From Amycolatopsis arida (GTDB taxonomy: Bacteria > Actinomycetota > Actinomycetes > Mycobacteriales > Pseudonocardiaceae), in contig NZ_FOWW01000008.1 of the NCBI RefSeq assembly GCF_900115565.1, positions 186,001 through 250,000 on the forward strand: a stretch of 64,000 nucleotides of DNA, read 5' to 3'. The notes below the pieces were generated by a model that was not told the origin of the DNA, did not search any database, and saw only the letters and a program-made list of their open reading frames with translations. Every line of letters begins with the position of its first letter. Position 1 is the stretch's first letter. The position numbers and the translations under genes are program-made. Below are positions 50,736 through 60,207 of this stretch, piece by piece.

Positions 50736-51323
50736 GCCGCCCCGGCTCGGCGCGGTGCGGGCGCGAGCCATGATCTCGTCGATCACCCCGGTCTTGGCGT
50801 CGGCGTAGTGCTGGATGTACTTCCAGGTGCCCGCGGCCAGCTCACGCTTCGTCCTGGCGTACAGGTCCCGGTCGGCCGGGTGGCGGCGCAGGTGGTCGCG
50901 GAAGGTCAGCAGTCGGGCGATCTCCCCGCTGTCCGGTGAGTACACGTGCACGTTCACGTCGGTGTCCTGGCCCTTGAAGGCCCGGTGCCGCTCCCAGTCC
51001 GGCTCCCGGATCACCAACCGGTACCCGGCCCGTTCCAGCGCGGGGACGTAGCCGTCCTCGTCGGCGGAGTCGGGCACCACCAGCAGGATGTCGACGATCG
51101 GCTTGGCGCACAGGCCGGGCACCGAGGTGGAGCCGACGTGCTCCAGCAGCACCACCCGGTCGCCCAGCGCGCGGCGCAGGCGCGCGGCCTCCCGCTCGTA
51201 CCGCCGGGGCCACTCCGGGTCGTAGTCGGCAAGGGTGACGGTGGAGTTCAGCGGTGGCGGCCCGTCGACCCAGATGGCCTCGAGGTCGGCGTCGGTGTAG
51301 TCGGCCCGGTGCGGCTTGGGCAT
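50733..51323 (-). CDS. GrpB-family nucleotidyltransferase-fold protein
   Basis: 196 residues from ATG 51323 with GGAAGGAG about 9 nt upstream. The GrpB family (an NTase fold, often annotated as dephospho-CoA-kinase-linked) is identified by VVLLEHVGSTSVPGLCAKPI, VDILLVV, HRAFKGQDTDVNVHVYSPDS and the C-terminal DHLRRHPADRDLYARTKREL. In some actinobacteria this domain is fused to CoaE; here it is free-standing. Its reaction is unknown. Confidence 0.85.
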   Translation of the reverse strand: MPKPHRADYTDADLEAIWVDGPPPLNSTVTLADYDPEWPRRYEREAARLRRALGDRVVLLEHVGSTSVPGLCAKPIVDILLVVPDSADEDGYVPALERAGYRLVIREPDWERHRAFKGQDTDVNVHVYSPDSGEIARLLTFRDHLRRHPADRDLYARTKRELAAGTWKYIQHYADAKTGVIDEIMARARTAPSRGG

Positions 51324-51418
51324 GCGGTCGGCTCCTTCCGGACGGCAGTCGACCAACGTAACCCTGATCACCGGACGGCGGCAACGGCGCCGGAGCCGCC
51401 CGGCGCCAGGTCGACGCC

Positions 51419-51523
51419 GTGACCGGCAAACACAGCGACGTGGGCGGCCAACACGGCGACGTGGGCGGCCAACACGGCGACGTGGGTAGCGAACACGGCA
51501 ACGTGGGTGGCGAACACGCCGGT
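51419..51523. repeat. Five tandem copies of the 21-bp intergenic repeat family
   Basis: 5 x 21 bp. Two central units are identical (gtgggcggccaacacggcgac); the rest differ at one to seven positions. The array lies between the aroE stop and the GrpB start. It is the same family, in the same plus-strand orientation, as the array at 3641-3766, almost 48 kb away. Confidence 0.9.
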
Positions 51524-51532
51524 GGGCGGGTG

Positions 51533-52399
51533 TCAGGTCAGGGGGAGCGGGAGGATGTCGCCGGTGGCGGCACGGAGCGCGTCGCGCATGGCCTCCCGGG
51601 GGGCCGGCCGGCCGGTGAACAGCTCCACCTGGCCGAACGCCTGGTGCAGCAGCATGTCCAGCCCGGTGGCCAGCCGGCCGCCGCGGGCGTCGACGGCCTC
51701 GGCCAGTGGGGTGGGCCACGGGTGGTACACCACGTCGAGCAGGCACCGCGCCCCGGCGAGGTGGTCGACGTGCGGGCCCAGCGCCCCGGCCGGCACCGTG
51801 CTCACCACCACCGGTGCCGCGGCCAGCTCGGTGAAGTCCACATCGGACCAGCGGGACACGGTGACGGCCAGCCCGGCCCTCCGGGCGGCCGCCGCGGTCC
51901 GCTCCGCCCTGGCCGGCTCGCGCACCACCAGCCGCGCCCCGGTCAGGCCCAGCTCGGCGAAGGCCACCACCACGGCCGCGGCCGTGCCACCCGCCCCGAG
52001 CACCACACCGGTGCCCGCGCCGCCGGTGAGGCTCCCGGCCGCGCGCAGCGCCCCGGTGACCCCGTCGACGTCGGTGCAGTCCGCCAGCCACCCGCCGTCC
52101 GCGCGGACCAGGGTGTTGGCCGCGCCGACCGCCGCCGCCCGCGCCGTGGCACTGGTGGCGAGGTCCAGGGCCGCCCGCTTGCCCGGCATGGTCACCGACA
52201 ACCCGACCCACTCCGGGCCGAGCCCCGCGACCAGCTCGGGCAGCCCGGCCTCGTCCACCTCGATTCGCTCGTAGGTCCAACCGGACATCCCCAGCGCCCG
52301 GTAGGCCGCCTCGTGCAGCACCGGGGACAGCGAGTGCGCGACCGGCTTGCCGAGCACGGCGGCCCGGCAGCCCCCCGTGCCACTCGGGTCAGTAGGCAC
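51533..52399 (-). CDS. aroE: Shikimate dehydrogenase
   Basis: 288 residues from GTG 52399, starting 11 nt inside the mltG 3' end. It reduces 3-dehydroshikimate with NADPH. Signatures: AAVLGKPVAHSLSPVLHEAA for substrate binding, VTMPGKRAALD with the catalytic Lys, TDVDGV with the catalytic Asp partner, VLGAGGTAAAVV for NADP, and GLDMLLHQAFGQVELFTG. The alaS-ruvX-mltG-aroE order is conserved in actinobacteria; aroC follows directly in mycobacteria but lies 8 kb away here. Confidence 0.94.
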   Translation of the reverse strand: MPTDPSGTGGCRAAVLGKPVAHSLSPVLHEAAYRALGMSGWTYERIEVDEAGLPELVAGLGPEWVGLSVTMPGKRAALDLATSATARAAAVGAANTLVRADGGWLADCTDVDGVTGALRAAGSLTGGAGTGVVLGAGGTAAAVVVAFAELGLTGARLVVREPARAERTAAAARRAGLAVTVSRWSDVDFTELAAAPVVVSTVPAGALGPHVDHLAGARCLLDVVYHPWPTPLAEAVDARGGRLATGLDMLLHQAFGQVELFTGRPAPREAMRDALRAATGDILPLPLT

Positions 52400-53984
52400 C
52401 CCGGGCCTGCGCTTCCCGCCGGTTCTGGTTGTGCTCCTCGTTGGTCACCGCGAAGCAGGACAGGCCGTTCTTCTCGCACTTCACGAAGAACAGCCACTCA
52501 CCCTCCGCCGGATCCAGCGCCGCGGTCACGGCCTCCTTGCTCGGCGCGGCGATCGGCGTCGGTGGCAGGCCGGTGTTCTGGTAGGTGTTGTACGCCCCGG
52601 CCCGCGCCCGGTCCTCCGCGCTGGTCCGCACGGTCGGCCGGTCGAGCGCGTAGTTGATGGTGGAGTCCATCTCGAGCCGCATGCCCTCGGCGAGCCGGTT
52701 GTGGATCACCCTGGACACCTTGGCGAAGTCCTGCTTGACCGCCTCCCGCTCGATGATCGACGCGATGACCAGGATCTCGTAGGGCGTCTTCCCGGTCCCC
52801 TCGGCCCGGTCCGGCAGCCCGGTGGCCCGCAGCCGCTGCGCCGATTCGGTCAGCACACCGGTCAGCAGCTCCGGCGCGGTGGAGCCGGGCCGCACGTCGT
52901 ACACGCCCGGCACGACCAGCCCCTCGATGGCGCGGGCGCCCTCCGCCTCCGCCGCCGGCTGGGCGGCCCACTCGGGTACGCCGAGCGCGGTGAGGTCGGC
53001 GCTCTCCGCGGCCGCGCGCAGCTCCTCCGGCGGCACACACGTGCTGGTGCCGTTGAGGTCGGCGCACGACGCGGTCGAGATGAGGCTCAGCACGCCGGGG
53101 GTGACGCTGCCGTCCGGTTGGGTGATGTCGTCGAGCTGGGTGCCGCCGCGGATCTCCAGCCGGCCGACCCGGGACCCCGGGGTCACCATGCGGTCCGCCG
53201 CGTTCGCGCCGGACATCCTCGTCTTGAGCATGTAGTAGCCGGGCTGGATGGCCCGCACCCTGCTGTCGTCCTCGCTGGCCTCGACGAACGCCTTCGCGCT
53301 CGCCACGACGTCGGCCGCGCGCAGCTTCTCCGCGATGGCGTTGGTGGTGTCACCTTCCTCGACCCGCACCAACACGTCGCGCTCGCCCGCGCCCTCGTAG
53401 TCCGCGTAACCGAAGCCCAGCAGCTCCCGCGCGCCGAACCACGCCGCGCCGGCCAGCAGCACGATCACCCCGACCGCGGCGACCCAGCCGAGCACCCGCC
53501 GGCCCCGGCGCCGCGGCCGCTCCTCCGCGACGTCCTCGTCGTCGAGATCGGCGAGGTCGTCGAGCTCGTCGCGGTCGCCGGGACGGTCCTCGTCGTCGTC
53601 GAAGAGGTCGCCCTCGTGCTCGTCGACGTAGTCGTCGGGCGCGTCCGGGTGCCGCGGCTCGGCGAACCGGTCGTGGTCGAGGTGCAACACCTCGGTCGGC
53701 CGCTCGTCCGGTGGCGGGCCCACCGGGGGCCGGGGCCGGCGGGGCATGGGCCGCGGCGCGGGCGGCTGACCGGGGCCGCCCAGGAGGTCGCCCTGCTGAC
53801 GCTGGTAGCCGCCCGGCCCCGCGCCCGGCATCGGTCGCCGCGGTGGCCGCGCGGGAGCGGGGCCGGGCGGCTGCTCCGGCGCGGGCACCGGCCGCTGCGG
53901 CGGGCCCGGCCGGCGGCGACGCCCACCCGGGCCGTCGGAGCCGTCGGGACCACCGTGTCGCGGACCACCGTGCCGGCCGTTCAT
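52389..53984 (-). CDS. mltG: Endolytic murein transglycosylase MltG with long disordered N-terminus
   Basis: 531 residues from ATG 53984, overlapping the ruvX stop by ATGA. Residues 1-162 are a Pro/Arg-rich then strongly acidic cytoplasmic extension; a single membrane helix (about 163-185) is followed by an extracellular YceG domain with [20 protein letters not shown] (LysM-like), the catalytic Glu in [10 protein letters not shown], and DSTINYAL and [18 protein letters not shown]. It cuts nascent peptidoglycan glycan strands. E. coli MltG has 340 residues; the extra length is all N-terminal. Confidence 0.93.
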   Translation of the reverse strand: MNGRHGGPRHGGPDGSDGPGGRRRRPGPPQRPVPAPEQPPGPAPARPPRRPMPGAGPGGYQRQQGDLLGGPGQPPAPRPMPRRPRPPVGPPPDERPTEVLHLDHDRFAEPRHPDAPDDYVDEHEGDLFDDDEDRPGDRDELDDLADLDDEDVAEERPRRRGRRVLGWVAAVGVIVLLAGAAWFGARELLGFGYADYEGAGERDVLVRVEEGDTTNAIAEKLRAADVVASAKAFVEASEDDSRVRAIQPGYYMLKTRMSGANAADRMVTPGSRVGRLEIRGGTQLDDITQPDGSVTPGVLSLISTASCADLNGTSTCVPPEELRAAAESADLTALGVPEWAAQPAAEAEGARAIEGLVVPGVYDVRPGSTAPELLTGVLTESAQRLRATGLPDRAEGTGKTPYEILVIASIIEREAVKQDFAKVSRVIHNRLAEGMRLEMDSTINYALDRPTVRTSAEDRARAGAYNTYQNTGLPPTPIAAPSKEAVTAALDPAEGEWLFFVKCEKNGLSCFAVTNEEHNQNRREAQARGAY

Positions 53985-54463
53985 GCGCCCTCCCCCGCCG
54001 TACCGCGAGCGTCGAGCCAACCCTGCAGGATCTCCACCGCCGCGGCCTGGTCCACGACGGCCCGCTGCCGGCGACCCTTCACGCCGCGCTGGGACAGCAT
54101 CCGCGCCGCGCTGACCGTGCTGAGCCGCTCGTCGGCCAGCCGGACGGGCACCGGCGCGATCCGCCTGGCGAGCCGGTCGGCGTAGTCCACCGCGATCTCG
54201 GCGGCCGCGCCGTGCCGGTCGGCCAGTGTCCTCGGCAGCCCCACGATCACCTCCACCACCTCGTGCTCGGCGACGAGACGGGCGAGCTGGTCGACGTCGG
54301 TGTCGGTGTCCGCATCACGGGACAGGGTAACGAGCGGGCTGGCGAGGAACGGTGCGGGATCACTCAGCGCCACCCCGACCCGGACCGACCCGACGTCCAC
54401 GCCGAGCCGGCGGCCCGGGCCGGGGTCCGTCACACCCGGCCGATCGGGGCGCGGCGAGCTCAC
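53981..54463 (-). CDS. ruvX: RuvX/YqgF RNase H-fold pre-16S rRNA nuclease
   Basis: 160 residues from GTG 54463, overlapping the alaS stop by GTGA. The family motifs are [19 protein letters not shown] with the metal Asp, [22 protein letters not shown] with the conserved Asp-Glu, and [17 protein letters not shown] with the final Asp. It trims the 5' end of 16S rRNA precursors. The first 17 residues are nonconserved. Confidence 0.92.
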   Translation of the reverse strand: MSSPRPDRPGVTDPGPGRRLGVDVGSVRVGVALSDPAPFLASPLVTLSRDADTDTDVDQLARLVAEHEVVEVIVGLPRTLADRHGAAAEIAVDYADRLARRIAPVPVRLADERLSTVSAARMLSQRGVKGRRQRAVVDQAAAVEILQGWLDARGTAGEGA

Positions 54464-57120
54464 CCGCGCGCCACCGCGTCCCGCAGCAGCGTGATCGCCC
54501 GGTCGACCCCGGCCGGCTCGCCGCCGCCGCCCTGCGCCATGTCCGGCTTGCCGCCGCCACGGCCGCCGACGGCCTCGGCGAAGGCGGGCACCAGCTTGCC
54601 CGCGGCGAAGCCCCTGTCCCGCGCGGCGGCCGTGGTGGCGACGACGAAGCTGACCTTGCCCTCGCCGGTGGTGAACAACGCGACGACCCCCGGCCGCGAC
54701 CCGAGCCGGTTGCGCACCTCGCCGGCCAGCGCCCGCAGCGCGCCGGCGTCCACGCCGTCGGCGACCCGCTCGGCGACCAGCGCGACGCCCGCGACGTCGG
54801 TCGCCTTGCCGGCGAGCGTGCCGGCCGAGCCGAGCACCTGCCGGACCCGCAGCTGCTCGATCTCCTTCTCCGCGTTGCGCAGCCGGGTGATCAGCTCCTC
54901 GATCCGGGCCGGCACCTGGTCGGCGGGCACCTTCAGGGTGCCGGCCAGCTGGGACACCAGCAGGTGCTCCTTGCGCACGTGGCGCAGCGCGTCGTCGCCG
55001 ACCAGCGCCTCGACGCGGTGCACCCCGGAGCCGATGGAGGCGTCGTTGACCAGCTTCACCAGGCCGAGCTGGCCGATCCGCTCGACGTGGGTGCCACCGC
55101 ACAGCTCCCGCGAGTAGTCGCCCATGTCGACCACCCGCACCTCGTTGCCGTACTTCTCACCGAACAGCGCGACCGCGCCCAGCTCCAGCGCCTTGTCCTT
55201 GCTGGTGACGTAGGCCTGCACCGGCACGTCGGTGCGCAGGTAGTCGTTGACCTCCTCCTCGACCTCGGTGAGCACGTCCGTGCCCACCCCACCGGGTGCG
55301 GTGAAGTCGAACCGCATCCGGCCCGGCGAGTTCAGCGAGCCGGCCTGCGCCGCGCGGTTGCCGTAGGCGCCGCGCACGGCCGCGTGCACGAGGTGGGTGG
55401 CCGAGTGCGAGCGGGCGATCGAGGCGCGCCGCTCGCCGTCGACCGCGCCGGTCACCTCGGTGTCCAGGCCGAGCTCGCCGGCGACCACCTCGACCCGGTG
55501 CACGAACAGCCCGGGCACGGCCCGCTGCACGTCCAGCACCTTCAGCTCCACGCCGGAGCCGACCAGCACCCCGGTGTCGGCGATCTGCCCACCGCCCTCG
55601 GCGTAAAACGGGGTCCGGTCGAGGATCACCTCGGCGGTGCCGCCCTCGGCGACGCTGCGCACCGGCCGGCCGTCCACCAGCATCCCGACGACCTTCGCGG
55701 TGGCCTGCAGGTCGGTGTAGCCGAGGAAGCGGGTCTCGCCGTGCTCGTCGAGCAGCCGGCGGTACACCGAGAGGTCGCCGTGGCCGCTCTTGCGAGTCGC
55801 CGCGTCGGCCTTGGCCCGCCGCCGCTGCTCGGCCATGAGGGTGCGGAAGCCCTCCTCGTCCACCGCGAGGCCCTGCTCGGCGGCCATCTCCAGGGTCAGG
55901 TCGATCGGGAACCCGTAGGTGTCGTGCAGCTGGAACGCCTTGTCCCCGGCGAGGATCTCGCCGCCGGAGCGCCTGGTCTCGGCCGCGGCGAGGTCGAAGA
56001 TCCGCGAGCCCGCGGTGAGGGTGGCCAGGAACGCCTCCTCCTCGATCCGCATGACCTCGGCGATCCGATCGAAGTCGCGGACCAGCTCCGGGTAGGACGG
56101 GCCCATCGCGTCACGCACCACGGCGGCGAACTCGGGCAGCACGGGCTCGTGCACGCCGAGCAGCCGCACCGAGCGAACGATGCGGCGGAGCAGGCGACGG
56201 AGCACGTAGCCGCGGGCCTCGTTGCCGGGGGTGACGCCGTCCCCGATCAACATGACGCCGGACCGAGCGTGGTCGGCGATGACCCGGAAGCGGACGTCGT
56301 CGGCGTGGTCGGCGCCGTACCGGCGGCCGGAGAACTCCTCGGCCTTCGCGATCACCGGGCGGACGAGATCGGTCTCGTAGACGTTCTCCACGCCCTGCAG
56401 CAGGTAGGCGACCCGCTCGATGCCCATCCCGGTGTCGATGTTCTTCTTCGGCAGCTCACCGAGCACCGGGTGGCCCTGCTTGGGACTGCCCTCGCCCCGC
56501 ACGTCCTGCATGAACACGAGGTTCCAGATCTCCAGGTAGCGGTCCTCGTCCACCGCGGGGCCGCCCTCGCGGCCGTACTCCGGGCCGCGGTCGTAGTAGA
56601 TCTCCGAGCACGGCCCTCCGGGGCCGGGCACGCCCATGTCCCAGTAGTTGTCCTCGGCGCCGCGGTACTGGATCCGCTCGGACGGAATGCCGGTGACCTT
56701 CCGCCACAGCGCCGCCGCCTCGGCGTCGTCCTCGTAGACGGTGGCCCACAACCGGTCCGGGTCGAAGCCGTAGCCGCCCTCGTCCTGGGAGGAGGTGATG
56801 AGCTCCCAGGCGAGCTCGATCGCGCCCTCCTTGAAGTAGTCGCCGAACGAGAAGTTGCCGGCCATCTGGAAGAACGTGTTGTGCCGGGTGGTCTTGCCGA
56901 CCTCGTCGATGTCGCCGGTGCGAACGCACTTCTGCACGCTGGTCGCCCGCGGGTACGGCGGCGGCACCTCACCCAGGAAGTAGGGCTTGAACTGCACCAT
57001 GCCCGCGTTGACGAACAGCAGGTTCGGGTCCTCGAGGATGAGCGAGGCGCTGGGCACCTTCGTGTGCCCGTTCCGCTCGAAGTGCGTGAGGAACCGGCTG
57101 GCGATCTCGTGTGTCTCCAC
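54460..57120 (-). CDS. alaS: Alanine-tRNA ligase
   Basis: 886 residues from GTG 57120 with AAGGA 7 nt upstream. The N-terminal class II catalytic domain starts [19 protein letters not shown] and includes [15 protein letters not shown] and [13 protein letters not shown]. The editing domain carries the zinc site HSATH and CGGTHVE. The C-terminal C-Ala domain includes the DHHA1-like end ([12 protein letters not shown]). All parts needed to charge and proofread tRNA(Ala) are present. A frame start at 57261 is rejected because residues before 57120 are not conserved. Confidence 0.96.
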   Translation of the reverse strand: METHEIASRFLTHFERNGHTKVPSASLILEDPNLLFVNAGMVQFKPYFLGEVPPPYPRATSVQKCVRTGDIDEVGKTTRHNTFFQMAGNFSFGDYFKEGAIELAWELITSSQDEGGYGFDPDRLWATVYEDDAEAAALWRKVTGIPSERIQYRGAEDNYWDMGVPGPGGPCSEIYYDRGPEYGREGGPAVDEDRYLEIWNLVFMQDVRGEGSPKQGHPVLGELPKKNIDTGMGIERVAYLLQGVENVYETDLVRPVIAKAEEFSGRRYGADHADDVRFRVIADHARSGVMLIGDGVTPGNEARGYVLRRLLRRIVRSVRLLGVHEPVLPEFAAVVRDAMGPSYPELVRDFDRIAEVMRIEEEAFLATLTAGSRIFDLAAAETRRSGGEILAGDKAFQLHDTYGFPIDLTLEMAAEQGLAVDEEGFRTLMAEQRRRAKADAATRKSGHGDLSVYRRLLDEHGETRFLGYTDLQATAKVVGMLVDGRPVRSVAEGGTAEVILDRTPFYAEGGGQIADTGVLVGSGVELKVLDVQRAVPGLFVHRVEVVAGELGLDTEVTGAVDGERRASIARSHSATHLVHAAVRGAYGNRAAQAGSLNSPGRMRFDFTAPGGVGTDVLTEVEEEVNDYLRTDVPVQAYVTSKDKALELGAVALFGEKYGNEVRVVDMGDYSRELCGGTHVERIGQLGLVKLVNDASIGSGVHRVEALVGDDALRHVRKEHLLVSQLAGTLKVPADQVPARIEELITRLRNAEKEIEQLRVRQVLGSAGTLAGKATDVAGVALVAERVADGVDAGALRALAGEVRNRLGSRPGVVALFTTGEGKVSFVVATTAAARDRGFAAGKLVPAFAEAVGGRGGGKPDMAQGGGGEPAGVDRAITLLRDAVARG

Positions 57121-57229
57121 TGCAATGTCCTTGCGGCTCTGCGGCTCGGCGCGCGGCGACGAGCCGGGGTCGAGGGGTGGCTGCGGCGGCGGAGGGGACC
57201 CGCGAGCCGGCCGGCGGTGGCGGCGCGCG

Positions 57230-57532
57230 TCAGCCCTCCGCCCGGCTAGCTCGCCGGGCACGGGGCGCCGGCGCCGCGTGCCTGCCGGCGCCGGGCCGGG
57301 CCGGCAGCCCGGCGCGCTGCTCCACCATCTCGTTCAGCTCCCGCTCTCGTTCGGACATCCCGGCGCGGATGTCCGCGCCGAAGGCTCCGACGGCGCCCGC
57401 GAGCTCGCGGACGGCGTCGCCCAGGTTCGAGGCTAACCCCGCCGGCGTCGCCTGACGAGCGGCCTGGCCGGCCTTGCGCGACAGGGTGACCCCGGCGGCG
57501 ACACCGACGCCGAGCCAGAACAGGCGCCTCAT
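57230..57532 (-). CDS. Small membrane-anchored protein (DUF6167-like)
   Basis: 100 residues from ATG 57532, overlapping the DUF948 stop by ATGA. One short N-terminal hydrophobic helix ([15 protein letters not shown]) is followed by a helical segment (about 30-75) and a basic Ala/Arg/Pro tail. It matches the small DUF6167-type protein encoded before alaS in actinobacteria. Function unknown; coupling to the DUF948 gene suggests they act together at the membrane. Confidence 0.7.
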   Translation of the reverse strand: MRRLFWLGVGVAAGVTLSRKAGQAARQATPAGLASNLGDAVRELAGAVGAFGADIRAGMSERERELNEMVEQRAGLPARPGAGRHAAPAPRARRASRAEG

Positions 57533-57930
57533 CGCCGCGCCCCCTTCCGCCGGGCGTGCCGGCCGGCCTCGATCGTCCTGGCCCTGCGCCGGGCGCGGAT
57601 GGCCTTGGTGATCCCGTAGGACAGGGCCGCGGTCTTCACCAGCGGGCCGCCGAGGGTGGCGGTGAACACCGAGGAGAGCGCGGAGACGTTGCCGGTGACC
57701 GCCTGCGCGTTGGCGGTGATGCCGTCCACCCGCTGCAGCTGGGTGTTGACGTGCGTGATGGTGTCGTTGGCGCCGTGCAGCAGCGGGTCGGTGTTCTCGT
57801 GCGCCCTGCGGATGGCGATGGTCGCCTCGTCCAGCGTCCGGCCGAGCTTGATCAGCGGGATCGCCAGCAACAGCACCAGCAGCACGAACGCGCCTGCGGC
57901 GATCAGCGCGGCGATCTGCCCTGCCGACAC
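57529..57930 (-). CDS. DUF948 domain membrane protein
   Basis: 133 residues from GTG 57930 with GAGGAGGG 4 nt upstream. An N-terminal membrane helix (IAALIAAGAFVLLVLLLAIP) is followed by a coiled-coil-like DUF948 domain (LGRTLDEATIAIRRAHENTD, NTQLQRVDGITANAQAVTGN) and a very basic C-terminus. It belongs to the group encoded upstream of alaS in actinobacteria. Function unknown; it is probably a peripheral membrane organiser or stress-related protein. Confidence 0.8.
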   Translation of the reverse strand: MSAGQIAALIAAGAFVLLVLLLAIPLIKLGRTLDEATIAIRRAHENTDPLLHGANDTITHVNTQLQRVDGITANAQAVTGNVSALSSVFTATLGGPLVKTAALSYGITKAIRARRRARTIEAGRHARRKGARR

Positions 57931-58021
57931 GTGCCCTCCTCGAGAGTTCGACGACGGTGACGTTGGTCGAATCGCCGGTCAGGCTACCGCGTGCCGCCGG
58001 CCACGGACGGGCGGCCCACCG

Positions 58022-59404
58022 TCACCCGTCGCGCAGGGTGCGGCGCAGCCGCGGCACCCGCTCGGCGAGGGTGCGCTCGGCGCCCCGCTGCGTGGGGTGG
58101 TAGTAGTCGCGGCCGACGAGCTCGTCCGGCGGGTACTGCTGGGCGAGCACGCCCTCCGGCACGTCGTGCGGGTACCGGTAGCCCTGTGCGTTGCCCAGCC
58201 GGGCCGCGCCGGCGTAGTGGCCGTCCCGCAGGTGCGGTGGCACGGTGCCGATACGGCCGGCGCGCACGTCGGCCAGCGCCGCGTCGATGCCGGCGATGAC
58301 CGCGTTCGACTTGGGGGCGGTGGCCAGGTGGACGGTGGCCTGGGCCAGCGCGAGCCGGCCCTCGGGCATGCCGATGAACTGCACGGCGTGCGCGGCCGTG
58401 ACCGCCGCCTGCAGCGCGGTGGGGTCGGCCATGCCGATGTCCTCGCTGGCGTGCACGACCAGCCGGCGGGCGAGGAACCGCGGGTCCTCCCCCGCCTCGA
58501 TCATCCTGGCGAGGTAGTGCAGCGCGGCGTCGACATCGGAGCCGCGGATCGACTTGATGAACGCGCTGATGACGTCGTAGTGCTGGTCGCCGTCGCGGTC
58601 GTAGCGCACCGCCGCCTTGTCCACTGTGGACTCTACGGTGGTGAGGTCGATGGTGTCGCCGCCCTTCGCCGCGGCGGCGTCGGCGGCGGCCTCCAGCGCG
58701 GTGAGCGCGCGGCGGGCGTCGCCGCCGGCCAGCCGCACCACGTGGTCCTCGGCGTCCTCGGCCAGAATGAACCGGCCGGCGAGGCCGCGCTCGTCGGCGG
58801 CGGCGCGACGAACGAGGCCACGGACGTCGTCGTCGGTGAGCGGGTGCAGCTGCAGCACCAGCGACCGGGACAACAGCGGGGACACCACGGAGAACGACGG
58901 GTTCTCCGTGGTGGCGGCGACGAGCAGGACCGTGCGGTCCTCCACCGCGCCGAGCAGGGCGTCCTGCTGGGTTCTGGAGAAGCGGTGCACCTCGTCGATG
59001 AACAGGACCGTGTCCTCGGCCTGGTAGGCGCGGCGGCGGCGGGCCTCCTCGATGACGCCGCGCACCTCCTTCACCCCGGCCGACAGCGCGGACAGTGCGA
59101 CGAACCGGCGGCCGGTGGCGGTGGAGACCAGGTTGGCCAAGGTGGTCTTGCCGGTGCCGGGCGGTCCGTAGAGCAGCACCGACGCCGGCGCGGCGCCCTC
59201 GACCAGCCGGCGCAGCGGCGCGCCGGGGCCGAGCAGGTGCCGCTGGCCGACGACCTCGTCCAGGGAGCGGGGGCGCATCCGCACGGCCAGCGGCGCGTGC
59301 GGGTCCACCCGAGAGGGTTCCCGGGGACCGGGACCGGGCCCCGCCGGTGGTTCGGGCGGCCGGGTCAGGTCCGAGTTCACCGTGAACAGCTCGTCTTGCG
59401 CCAC
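58022..59404 (-). CDS. rarA: Replication-associated recombination protein RarA (MgsA) AAA+ ATPase
   Basis: 460 residues from GTG 59404 ([10 protein letters not shown], the actinobacterial N-terminus). The AAA+ core shows [20 protein letters not shown], Walker [16 protein letters not shown], Walker [11 protein letters not shown], sensor [12 protein letters not shown] and an Arg finger region LLSRSLVL. The C-terminal tetramerisation part has [20 protein letters not shown] and [15 protein letters not shown]. It acts at stalled replication forks. TACCGT stands 7 nt before the GTG, consistent with a leaderless start. Confidence 0.93.
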   Translation of the reverse strand: MAQDELFTVNSDLTRPPEPPAGPGPGPREPSRVDPHAPLAVRMRPRSLDEVVGQRHLLGPGAPLRRLVEGAAPASVLLYGPPGTGKTTLANLVSTATGRRFVALSALSAGVKEVRGVIEEARRRRAYQAEDTVLFIDEVHRFSRTQQDALLGAVEDRTVLLVAATTENPSFSVVSPLLSRSLVLQLHPLTDDDVRGLVRRAAADERGLAGRFILAEDAEDHVVRLAGGDARRALTALEAAADAAAAKGGDTIDLTTVESTVDKAAVRYDRDGDQHYDVISAFIKSIRGSDVDAALHYLARMIEAGEDPRFLARRLVVHASEDIGMADPTALQAAVTAAHAVQFIGMPEGRLALAQATVHLATAPKSNAVIAGIDAALADVRAGRIGTVPPHLRDGHYAGAARLGNAQGYRYPHDVPEGVLAQQYPPDELVGRDYYHPTQRGAERTLAERVPRLRRTLRDG

Positions 59405-60207
59405 ACCGTCGACGGTAGCCGCACCCGGTGACACCCGGGCGACAGCGGGCCGGCTCCGTCCTGCGGAGTCCCGTGGAGCCCGAGACCACGTCGCGGAAGA
59501 CTGGGGCGCGTGGGGAGCCGTGCGCACCCGGTGAGCGCGGGCCCGTACCGCTCCCGAGGAACCCGGAGGGGGCGGACCACCTCGCCCGACCCATCTACGA
59601 CAGCCCGAGCCCGACTCATCCGCGTAGCCGAATTCGTGCCGCGGCCCCAGCGCGCCCCCCACCCTTGCCCTTGGGGGCCGGGCCCCGGATCCATCTTACC
59701 GCTGGTCGGCGCACGGGAAGGGCGTTTCGGGAAGCTGTGGACAACTGCGGGGGTCCACGCCGCGCCAACGGGTGCCTCGTGCCCACGATCCCTCTTCTGG
59801 GGTATGGAACGCCGCGGCCGCACGGCGGCTCTGGCGCAGCGTTCTGGTACCGCGGATCGCGCCGCACGGGGGCTCTCCCACGAGGGGTCACGGCGACGTG
59901 GACCCGCGTTCGACAGGCCGTGGCCGCACCCGACGGCCTCACCGGCTGGTTGGGCGACACACGGGCGGTGGACCGACACAGCGCCACCAGCGGGCGCCGT
60001 CTCCCGCCAACAGGCGATGCCGCTCCCAGCCGTCCACCTGCTCAGCGGCCGCGCGCGCTCCGGCATCCACGGTGTGCTGCCGCCGCCGGGGCGCCCGCCG
60101 CGGGCGCCCCATGGAGCCGTCCGGTCCACCGTCCGGCCGCGCGCAGCCGCCGTCGCCACCGCGTCCACTGTGAGCCTCCCAGCCCCGAGTCTGGTCGAGC
60201 CGGTGGG
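59405..60207. other. 0.8 kb spacer without a convincing gene
   Basis: Apart from the rarA promoter at its left end no gene is supported: open frames lack ribosome binding sites and family features. The part 59630-59750 is distinct: it has GC-rich complementary runs (CCCCC and GGGGG at 59666-59677, GGGGCCC-type palindromes at 59675-59687), an EcoRI-like GAATTC at 59630, and a DnaA-box-like TGTGGACAA at 59736-59744. It could hold a structured RNA or a dispersed repeat, but no fold of a known class was recognised. Confidence 0.5.
59412..59417 (-). promoter_or_regulatory. -10 element for a leaderless rarA transcript
   Basis: TACCGT on the minus strand, 7 nt before GTG 59404; no Shine-Dalgarno is visible. 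Confidence 0.45.
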
